Notes under the pieces: generated by a model
What the model saw: the letters and a program-made list of their open reading frames with translations, nothing else
What the model was told of the DNA's origin: nothing
The model's database searches: none
Assembly (NCBI RefSeq): GCF_963678635.1
Contig: NC_087066.1
Span: 41,813,338-41,877,337 of the forward strand
Direction of reading: 5' to 3'
Origin: Symsagittifera roscoffensis
Lineage: Eukaryota > Xenacoelomorpha > Acoela > Convolutidae
DNA length: 64,000 bases
Position numbers and translations under genes: made by a program
Shown: in pieces, positions 55,490 to 64,000 of the stretch
Position numbering within the stretch: the stretch's first letter is position 1
Layout of the letters: every line of letters starts with the position of its first letter

Positions 55490-55877
55490 CTGAAACAAAC
55501 AAATTTACTTATTACTAAAAAATTAAAGAACAACTTTTCAGGAGCAAAATTTTCTGTTCTTTCAAGTAAAACATGCTTGAAATTCAAGAAAAATAGGCAG
55601 TCTTTTTTCAATTAGTTTGTGACTAAAAGTTTTAATTTTTGATGATAAGTCGACAACAACGTTTCTAAACAAAAATGACCCCTTCTTTGCTTCGAAATGT
55701 TTGTATATCGACAAATACCTGCTTTTCTTATAATTTTAGACTTGGTCAGTTGCAAAAATGCAAAAAAAAATGCAAAAAAAACACCAAAACGAAGAAGTCG
55801 AATTGTCGAATAAAAAGACAATACCTTCTTTCTTATATCCTGTACTAATTTTGAGTGTCATATAGAGATTAATTTAC

Positions 55878-56162
55878 CGGGCGCTTCAATACTGTTGCAC
55901 AATCTGTACTCGACTTCGCCGTGATTTGTGTTCACATCATCCACATCCGCATCACTCGCAACTACAGTTGTCAGCAGCGTCCCGACGGCACTCGACTCCG
56001 AGAGGGAAACGGGGGAGAGACTGGCGGTGGCGAACACTGGCGAGTTGTCGTTCACCGGCATAACTTCGACAGTGACCAGGACTGTTCTTTCAACTGCTGA
56101 GCCGTCGCTGGCTGTTATGACGATGTCGTAATGGGTTGCGGCTTCGTAATCCAAACTGTTGC
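55878..56162 (-). CDS. Cadherin gene exon 2
   Basis: Acceptor ctttttcag and donor CCCG|GTAAAT. It encodes NSLDYEAATHYDIVITASDG, the linker MPVNDNSPVF, SLSESSAVGTLLTTVVASDA and VEYRLCNSIEAP. A classic cadherin repeat boundary. Confidence 0.9.
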
Positions 56163-56631
56163 CTGAAAAAGAAAAAGCCAGCGATATGGTTCTGGTGTCT
56201 GAACTGTCATTTTTGTTGGCAAGTGTTTTGTGTTCAGGTGTGTTTTTTCATGCAAAATTAGGCAGCACAAATAACGTCAGATAGTTTGATTGGTTCATAC
56301 TTTTAAAAGAAACAAAACTATCAGCTGTGATTCGAGCTCCTTTTTATCAATTTCCAAAAAGTTTTTCATTTGTCGAAAAAATATATAACCAACTTTTGCC
56401 TGTTAAGAGGGAACAGTGGTTAAAACTGACTCTTCGGTTAAAGCTAACGATTCTAAAACCGACATCTCACAACATTATTAGTAATTAGAAGTATAAGTAG
56501 TAAGTATTATTAAGGTTAGTTTTTTCCTTTAGTGAGCTAAATTTAACACTCACTTTTTCTATTAAAAGGGAAAAAAAACAAGAAGGTATACTATGTTTTT
56601 TTGCAAAGTTTGCAACTTGCATAGTACTTAC

Positions 56632-58192
56632 TGATCAAAGAAACAACTCCTGTAGAAGTGTTCACGTCAAATCTAGGGTCCCCAGTGACCATTGCAAATG
56701 TAATAAATTCTCCCACGTCATTCGATATACATTTCAACGGGTCTGTCAAAACTGTAAGCGGAAGGACAACTTCTCGAATAGAAACCCGAACTGCGCTTTC
56801 GGCACACGAAGGCGGGTACTCGGCGACGTTCGTTACTGTCAGCGTCACTGCATATGTAACAGTGCTATCAGGATCACTAGCAGTCAGTTCTAAACTATAA
56901 TTGGTCTTTGTTTCCGCGTCCAAGTTCCGGATTAAGAGCAACTGAACGTCATATGAAAGTCCATTCGAGCTTGAAATATCGACGAACGTAGCGAATGTAC
57001 CGCCAAAATTGTCAACAAGCCCGATAGTCGACGGATTTATCCCCTGCCCTCCTTTGTCTGAATCTGACACTGTGAACGCGCTCAGCAAAGTACCGACTGG
57101 GATTGACTCGGCTTTTGTAATAGTCGTGGATCCGGCCCAGCTCGGCGCTACTTCATTCGTGGGTTGAACGAAAATTTTCACAAAGACCTGCTGGACGAGC
57201 GAAGCCGTCGTCACTTCGGCTGAAACAGTTAAGTCGTATTCGGTTGTCGTCTCGTAGTCCAGGCTTCCAGTTGTCGTGATTATGATGTCGGCTCCGATTA
57301 AGCTGAAAATGGGATGCACCAATGAGAAAGTATAGACCAGACCTCCTGAGGTGTCGCAGTATAGAGTCGCGACAATGGTTCCGGCAGTCGCTGGATTTTC
57401 CGCGATATTCCCCGTGAAAGCTTTGACACATGATGGAATGTAGTCTTTGACATCAGCTATTACTACATTGAAACTGCCTGTAACTTGCTTTGCAGTGTTT
57501 AGTGGGTCCATTACACTAAACGCGGTTACGGTTAACCGTACAGTTGCCCCCATTCTGTTAAAATCAAGTCTGCGTTTCAGAATTATATCAGCTGAAACAA
57601 ATCCGCCAGTAGCCGCGCGGGGGACTATAATACAACAGTCTTCGGTGACCGAGTCGGTTTTCAGCTCAAAACGAGTGCCTTCGGCTCCGAGCAATCCGCA
57701 ATCTTGATCTTCGACAGTAACAGTCTCTATTATAGTTCCGACTGGATCTACCTTTTCGATAAACGGTCCAACGTCGGCAAGTGCTGGATTAAATACCGGG
57801 ACATTCAGGTCTACTGGAATTGCTTTAACATACAGGGTTAGGTCAACTACAGGAGCTACGTTTACTGGGTCAGCTGTCACGTGAACTTCATCATCTGTCG
57901 GGCAGTTCAAAGCATCCAGTGGCATGGTTCTTTTATTTATGACTTTTACCCAACCACTGGTAGCTCCGATTGTATAATCAGTAGACGTGGTCGTCCAGGT
58001 AACTAAAGACATCGCCCCTGAGTCATCGAGGTCGATTATTCTAAATCGATATAATCGCTTGTTCACGTCCGTTTGTTTAACTGTCGCGTAGTGCACCGGG
58101 AATCGGGAAACGGGATTGAATTCATTCACGTCTGTAATTCTCAGAGTCAAGGATCTTGCGGCTGTTGATTTTGTGATTTTTGTGTCTTCTTC
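56632..58192 (-). CDS. Cadherin gene exon 1 of the joined set: about five cadherin repeats
   Basis: Acceptor gtatttttag and donor ATCA|GTAAGT; 520 codons. Begins EEDTKITKSTAARSLTLRI. Linkers: TDVNEFNPVS, AIPVDLNVPVF, ADVKDYIPSC, QPTNEVAPSW and TNVAEYPPSC. Many linkers here are non-canonical (no NDN), so calcium binding may be reduced in this N-terminal part of the visible rod. It starts in phase 0, so an upstream exon ending on a codon boundary is expected; a 30-nt candidate lies at 62,190-62,219. Confidence 0.9.
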
Positions 58193-58309
58193 CTAAAAAT
58201 ACTTTCAGTTTAAAATTGAAACAGATTCCTTAGGCCTCAACGCGAGTAAGGATTTTTTGCCACCAAATAATCAGTTGCGCGACCCTTATAGTCGCGACAT
58301 AAGTCGCAA

Positions 58310-58500
58310 ACAATGGCCGGGGGTGGAAGGAAAAAGCAAACGTCAAAGAAGCGTATGTATGTGTTGCGACCATTGAAAATGGGGAGGATTTTTGTATTCG
58401 GGTGTGTTTTATTTTTTTTTGTTTTCCAAGCAAAACCAGGTACGACAAATAATCGTCTAAGCGGGTCGAGCGATAGATCATGTTACAGCCCTTTCAATTA
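58310..58500 (-). repeat. Family 3 dispersed repeat fragment, inverted
   Basis: On the minus strand it contains 'ctcgacccgcttagacga', 'gtacctggttttgcttgg', 'acacacccgaata' and 'aatggtcgcaacac' in the same order as 44,265-44,420. Confidence 0.5.
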
Positions 58501-59027
58501 TGATTCGAAAAATTTTAAACAAATATGAAAAAATGTTCCCGGGGTCGAGAAACATCTGTTTGAAAATTTTGATTTTTGGTCTAATTTCGAGCTAATTAGG
58601 CGAGTGAGCAGGCTTATTTTGTTTTTGAACCATAAATATTTGAGCTTTAGTTTTTTGAACCATATAATTTTTGAGCTTTAGTCTAATTTCGAGCAAGTGA
58701 AGCAAGCTCGCAGGCTTTTTAAAAATATATAAGCCCTGAACCCTTAGTTGAACTCCAGTAAAAATATTTTTCGAAGTTTTTTTAGCACCATCTTGTGAAT
58801 AAGAAACTTCAAAATTTAAAAACAAATTCTGCAATTTTTTAAACTTTAGCTCTATTTCTCCATTTTTTGTCATTTTTGACTAAAACCGTTGCCCAATTTT
58901 TTTCTACTATGAGTATCGAATAAGCCTAAATTCTGGGTTTTATAAAAAACTACACACGAGTTTGAAAAAAAATTACATGAAAAAGCGTATTCTGTATTTT
59001 TAAAAGAGTATGGTCGGTCGCAACATG

Positions 59028-59295
59028 CTGAGCTACTTGCACAGCCACCGGCTATTCTTGTTTGTATTCGGATTTCGCAAAAAAAAATTCTTCGTATGAT
59101 AGTTGCTTATTTAATTCTAGTGGTCGAAAATGTTCCTTGCGACGAGACTTAAGTCGCAACATAAAATTTAAAAAAATCGTGCAAAATCGTAACAAAATTT
59201 TCCGAAAAAGGGCGGTTTTAAAAAAAAGTGAAATCCCACTAAAATAAAAATTGCCAAAAAAACAAGGATAGCCGGTTTTTGTGCAAGCAGCACAG
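59028..59295. mobile_element. MITE-like element with 36-bp terminal inverted repeats
   Basis: Left end 59028-59063 and the reverse complement of the right end 59260-59295 match at about 30 of 36 positions (shared CTTGCACA, ACCGGCTAT, CTTGTTT). The 268-bp unit has no ORF. No clear target-site duplication. Confidence 0.65.
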
Positions 59296-59394
59296 ATTTT
59301 TCCGACAATAGTCCTAAAAATTACAATTGAGTTTTTTCAAATTTTTGTCGTTTTCTTTCGGCGAGGTGTGATGAAAAGAACTGAACAAACACTG

Positions 59395-59780
59395 AAGATT
59401 AGGTATATTCGACAGTAGAGAAATTTAAGCAAATTTAAAAAACCATTTTTGCAGAAAAAATAATAAAAAAACGGAAAATTAAAAAAAAAAAAAATCGAGT
59501 ACAACTAAATTCTTACGTTTAAAATTACATTATTGTAGCAAGTAAAATAAGACTGCTCACACGCTTTATTAGCTCGAAGTAAGACGAAAATCCAAAAACT
59601 TCAAAAAGATTTTTCAAGAAGAATGTAACGGCTTTAAAATCACATAACACTCAACCTAGTCCGATAATTATTTATGGTACCTAATTTTGCGTGGAAAACA
59701 AAAATCAAAAACTAAAACAAACCCGAATAGAAAGTTCCTCCCCATTTTTCAAATGGTCGTAACAACAAAGCAAAAAAGTT
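59395..59780 (+). repeat. Family 3 dispersed repeat (diverged)
   Basis: Aligns with 44,020-44,460: 'tattcgacagt' near the start, then 'cactcaacctagtccgat', 'tggtacctaattttg', 'aacccgaata' and 'ttttcaaatggtc'. Confidence 0.5.
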
Positions 59781-60092
59781 AATATAGATTTGCTCAAGTT
59801 ATTTTTTTTCTCACAGCTTGAGCAAAACAAAATGCCCGAATAAAACAATATCAAGACAATTTTTTTAAATTTTGGTTTCTGAGTCATAAAAATTCCCGTG
59901 GACAGAAAACTTCATTTGAATTTCTACAAAAATATTGTAGAGTAAAATTGTGTCGAATAAATTTGCAGCAAATATAAAATCACGCTATTTTAGACTAGTA
60001 AAAGGAAATGAAAAAAGTTTGCAACTCTGCGATCTTTTTTTATTTTTCCCGAGAAAACTGTTTATGTCTCAGTCAAGGTTACATAGCAGTAT

Positions 60093-60281
60093 TTAGACAA
60101 CCACGTATTCAGATACGTCAGTATTTAGACAAATACTGTTTCAACCAATCAGAATCAAGACAAGGAAGAAATTAATAAATAATTATGATCTATTTCGGAT
60201 TGTTTATGTCTTATCTCGATTCTGATTGGTTCATACAGTATTTGTATATATACTGACGAGTATGAATACGCGATTGTCTAA
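60093..60281. mobile_element. MITE-like foldback with about 72-bp arms
   Basis: The left arm (TTAGACAAccaCGTATTCA ... AACCAATCAGAATC) is the inverted copy of the right arm (GATTCTGATTGG ... TGAATACGCGATTGTCTAA). A spacer of about 45 bp separates the arms. No ORF. Confidence 0.75.
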
Positions 60282-60295
60282 TTACAGACCGCACT

Positions 60296-63200
60296 CCCTA
60301 AGTCAATTATTTTCACAAAAAAATTCTGCCAGAAAAATCATTAAATTTGATTTTATTTTAAATCGTTTTGATACTATCAACTTAGTCGCGACTTGATTCA
60401 TTTGAGTCGAGCAAAGTCGCATTTTATCTCTGTTTCGGGTTTGGCAATGTTTGGCAAGTTGAGCAGAAATCATGGGTTAATACAAAAACTGTTTACTGTG
60501 CATGACGGCGGCGACAGATCTATTTTGTTGCGCTATATTAATTTTGAATCGAGTCCCTAGTCGATAGAGGATGGTTATCTTGCAAGATCCTATTTCTCCT
60601 TGTAAAATTATCCAGTAAATTTCTTTAAAAATTGTTTATGAAAATTTGTATAAATGAAACTTCGTAATACTCTGTAAAGTTGTTCAAGCTTTCCTATGTG
60701 TTGCAATTTAGACTATCAAAAGTCATTTGAAGTAAGCTATCAGGCAGCGATGACGGAATCTAGAAAGGAACATCAGTTTCAGATTTCTAGAAGCTTTTTG
60801 TAACCATGTGGAAAATCCACGCAAATTCATTGCATTGTTAGTTTGAGTTCAAATGATGAAGATTTAGGGATTTTCCACATTGTTGAAACAGTCTTGGCAG
60901 GGCCTCGACTTCAGGTGACCCTCTGGATTCTAGCAACCCTGCCTGATATTTGTCGCTTGTGACCGGGATATGTGGAAGCTGTCAGTGGACAATGTACTAG
61001 AGTGTACCATTTTGGGAACATACAGGGGGTGTAAAACAATTTTTGCTTTAATCATGTTTTTGCTCATAACATTTTTTATAAACAAAAATATTGAAAAACA
61101 AAAACATCAGAATTTCGTTGCTCGAATGATTACTCTAAATTAAAAAGTGGCAAACAGTTTTCTTTTCGGTCGATCAAATTGTGCTCCACAATTTTTCATC
61201 GACAATATTTTTTCCAACCTTAAATATATGGTTGGTTGTCGAAATTATAAAATAGAACGTTTTTTTTTTAAATTATTTTTAAAAATTTTGTTAAAAAATA
61301 AATTAATAGTTTAATTATGCAAGGTATAAGTTCAAGCAATGCTTAAGGTCAAAAACTGTTCTATCAACCAGTACCAAAAAAAACTCGTTTCCTTGCAATT
61401 CATATCTTATTAATTGTTTTCCAATAATGGTATCTCGGACGTACATTTGTTTAAAAGAAGAGGTTTCACTTACAAAACTAATTGTTTAATAACTCAACAT
61501 TCAAGATATCAACAATTTTTTCAACATCATCTAATAAAAAATGCTAGCTTCACATACAAAAACAAACTTTGTCTAAATTGTTTTCTAAAATATTTGTTTC
61601 ACACTTTTGATAACACGTAATCCTGACGAAGAAAACCAGTACTTGGCTGTTACTTTTATGTCACCATATATGTTTCAAAGACTGAGTGCAGATCATCACG
61701 ATGCACATGAAATGCAAAAACAGAAATGAGAAAAAAAACTCATAATTGAGTGAAACATAATTGAGTGAAATTCATAATAAATAGAGTGAATTGAGTGAAA
61801 CAGTCAAAAAATTTAAATTTATCTTATGGATGTTGCTTTTAATTGTTTGTTTTCTTAGTATATCACGATTCTTTTAGTTTATGTTACAAGTCTTACCAAT
61901 AATTTTTTTAAAAGTTTTGCTGGAGATTAGAGTTCTTTAGTTGATCAAAATTTAAGAATATCACTATGCCTTATCACAAAAAAAATCTTTCTTGGGCAAA
62001 GCTTCCTCCATAATTGATATTTAGTTGTCCTTGCGCTGTTAATTTTTGTAAAACATTGCTTATTGAAAAAGTAGCTAAGTTATTGCACGATCTTTTAAAA
62101 TTATACATAATCTTTCAAGATTTTTGCAAGATCTTGCCATATAACCATTTTTGATCAACTAGGGGTTGGGCGGGACATAAATTGCTTACCTCGGCTGGGA
62201 AATTAGTCTGGGAAATTAGCTGCAACACAAACAAAAAACATGAACCCCAGTTAGACAGTAAGAAACACGCGTTGATTCATATTAAATACTATTAGATGAG
62301 TTAGTTGATTTTGAAAAATTTCAACAAGGTTTTTCAACGCCGAGAAAAACGGGTCTCCGAAAGTTTTGCTTTTTGTTCATTTCAGAGAACAGAAAACAAA
62401 TCCCGAGTTACTCTCCCAAAAATGCTGTCACTGCTCAAAAACAATGAACACAGCGTGCGATTTAGTAATACTTTATTAACCCTGTAGGAATTTTAAGTCC
62501 CAAATTTGCAATACAATTCCAATTAATTCTCGAAAAACTTTTAGCATTCGGACGTATGATGCAAAAATTGTCCTACCACGGCTCACAAGCTATAACTTGT
62601 TGGAGGGTAGGCACACATGGTACCTCTGTACCATAAAATATAGGCTAGGCCTAGTTATATGGGCTTAAGACTGGCTATAATTTGGGTGTGCAGAATAGCT
62701 TGATTTGCATTTTTGGGAATTTTGGAAAAAAAACCCGATTTTTTTTTAATTTGCTGAAAATTTTTCAAAACAAAATAAACTATCAAAATTTCAATTATAG
62801 GGTGCTTTCAAAACATGTTTTTTACACAGAGGCGAAGTTGCACTTAGCATACACAAGCAAAATTATTATCAATAACGCTAATGGGAAAAACTTAATGAGT
62901 AAAACTTTGAGTCTTCAAAACTTCTTAATTGACGCTACATAATTGTTAAATGACGCAAGCCAATTATTACGCATTAGCAGTACCAGTCAACTTGAAAAGA
63001 GAAGAAATTTATCTTACATGCCTCAATTTATAGAGCGGACGTATTTTAATTAGCTTACGAAAAGTTCATTAAAAGCATCCGAGTCTGCCGAATTTCGAAC
63101 CCTCTTATTTTGTTGCGGGTCTCCTTCCCTACCTCTACGCTATTCATAATGTAATAGTCTGTGTTAATATCCTTTGCATTGGCTGCACTTAATAGCTGGG

Positions 63201-64000
63201 TATTGATCAAATTGAACACTTTCAAAATGAACACTAATTTTTGCGACTTAGGTTGGAAAAAAGAGAGCTCACACAATGACACAAGCTTTGTTTGTGTAAT
63301 AAATCTCATTTCAATAATATTTAGGCTATTGATGCCATTTTGGGTAATATACAGCACGAACTAGCCGAATTCTGGTCATTGTGTTATTGTATTATTTGTT
63401 CACGCATATTTTTGAGGTTTATTGAAATTTCACTGCTTTTTCTGTGACTAAATTTCTATTACGTTGATTTAAAATAAACGGATGGAAAGAATTGAAACAA
63501 AATTTTTATTCGTTTTTTTTTCAAGTTCCGTTAACTAATATTAGGAATTTATCAGTTTTTTATGACGCAATTTATTTGGCGAAACCAGACACTACAATTA
63601 CACGCTTAAAACAAATAAACTTTTTTCAGTTTAAAATTAATCAAGAAAACCGGGTCAATTGATGTAAGAGTAGCTTTAATTTTTAAACCCTGTATGAAAA
63701 ATTTGCGATTTTCAGAAAAAAGCGATCACTGTGATACTACATAACTAGCAAGGCTAACAGTAGAGTTCAATGCCGGTATACCAAGAACGTGCAGATTGAA
63801 ACGCTCTTGAGGTTACCTGTTAAATAATAATGTTTGAAGCTTTTCTATTTAGTGCTTTTTCTGTTCCGAAAGTTCACAAATTTTTGAAAAAGTGTATCTA
63901 AAAAAGGGAGGTTCTTTGAAAAAACGATGTTTTTGTTTTTTAAGCTGCAATGACAGAAACAAAATAATTATTTCTAAGTTTTGCTCACATCGTAGTTCTG
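60296..64000. other. Presumed intron or upstream part of the cadherin gene
   Basis: Apart from the candidate microexon at 62,190-62,219 I found no coding exon. Long A/T runs throughout. A less AT-biased segment with internal inverted repeats lies at about 60,740-61,030. Confidence 0.4.
62190..62219 (-). CDS. Candidate 30-nt microexon of the cadherin gene
   Basis: On the minus strand a strong polypyrimidine tract ending TGTGTTGCAG is followed by 30 nt and then GTAAGC. The 30 nt read LISQTNFPAE in phase 0, and the downstream exon at 58,192 also starts in phase 0 (EEDTKIT). Sequence signals only; a chance acceptor/donor pair in 5.8 kb of intron cannot be excluded. Confidence 0.4.

Larger units (their letters stand above)
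11859..58192 (-). other. Cadherin-23/protocadherin-15-like gene, 14 joined exons (5' end outside the window)
   Basis: Exons in transcript order: 58192-56632, 56162-55878, 55489-55241, 55039-54930, 50196-50067, 49955-44513, 28006-27835, 27018-25899, 25331-25220, 24815-24630, 13876-13728, 13403-13193, 12879-12770, 12316-11859. Each junction has an AG acceptor and a GT donor (one GC donor), and the reading frame is kept throughout: 10,296 nt in total, 3,431 codons plus TGA. The product is a type I membrane adhesion receptor. It has about 28-29 calcium-binding cadherin repeats (LDYE/LDRE, DxD and xDxNDNxP motifs), a non-cadherin membrane-proximal domain, one transmembrane helix and a repetitive acidic tail. 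Large repeat number plus a membrane-adjacent alpha/beta domain is the plan of cadherin-23 and protocadherin-15. Assignment within that group is inference. Confidence 0.85.

Noticed and set aside
63055-63357. Upstream exon of the cadherin gene ending at a GTAAGC near 63,055
   Set aside because: The frame has no cadherin features and no convincing acceptor, and contains a weak tRNA-like GGTTCGAAATTC; left unassigned.
63800-63840. Another short exon with acceptor taacag and a nearby GT
   Set aside because: Too short and ambiguous; no phase constraint can be applied at the window edge.

Overview
The window looks like AT-rich nuclear DNA of an invertebrate animal. The evidence is a spliced, very long cadherin gene with a single transmembrane segment, together with metazoan-type Ty3/gypsy and non-LTR retrotransposons, MITE-like repeats and tRNA-like SINE heads. 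I cannot name the species. There is no sign of prokaryotic operons, phage, CRISPR or rRNA.

The backbone is one gene on the minus strand. I could join 14 exons from 58,192 down to the stop codon at 11,859, plus one candidate 30-nt microexon at 62,190-62,219. Every junction keeps the reading frame and the 14 exons sum to 10,296 nt (3,431 codons plus stop). The product is a cadherin-23/protocadherin-15-like adhesion receptor. It has about 28-29 extracellular cadherin repeats, a membrane-proximal alpha/beta domain split over two exons, one transmembrane helix and a basic-then-acidic repetitive cytoplasmic tail. One exon (44,513-49,955) alone is 5.4 kb. The 5' end of the gene lies beyond the right edge of the window.

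The introns are packed with mobile DNA. A 7.07-kb gypsy element (14,011-21,081, sense to the gene, TSD TCTAT) sits between exons 11 and 12. Two more gypsy elements (28,274-34,329, TSD CCGC; and 35,070-43,957) lie antisense in the 16.5-kb intron between exons 7 and 8. All three are broken by stops and frameshifts. The third also carries a 2,790-bp internal tandem duplication. In the two elements with clear termini the gag start codon is formed exactly at the LTR/primer-binding-site junction.

At the left end lies an apparently intact non-LTR retrotransposon (470-4,109) with one 1,023-aa reverse transcriptase ORF and a C-terminal zinc-knuckle/restriction-like endonuclease region. A 13-bp target-site duplication flanks it, and it interrupts an older dispersed repeat. 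Its 5' leader is about 20 copies of a 9-bp unit and contains an upstream ORF that overlaps the main ORF as ATGA. At 8,690-10,048 there is a decayed integrase-zinc-finger plus OTU-protease-like relic with a partial tandem duplication.

Three dispersed non-coding families recur. Family 1 (about 525 bp, conserved terminal hairpins) has at least seven copies. Family 2 (CAGGGGCG ends) has at least four, plus a foldback derivative. Family 3 is a diverged AT-rich family. Two further TIR/foldback elements (59,028-59,295; 60,093-60,281) lie in the right-hand intron. The remaining long stretches hold no gene I can support.
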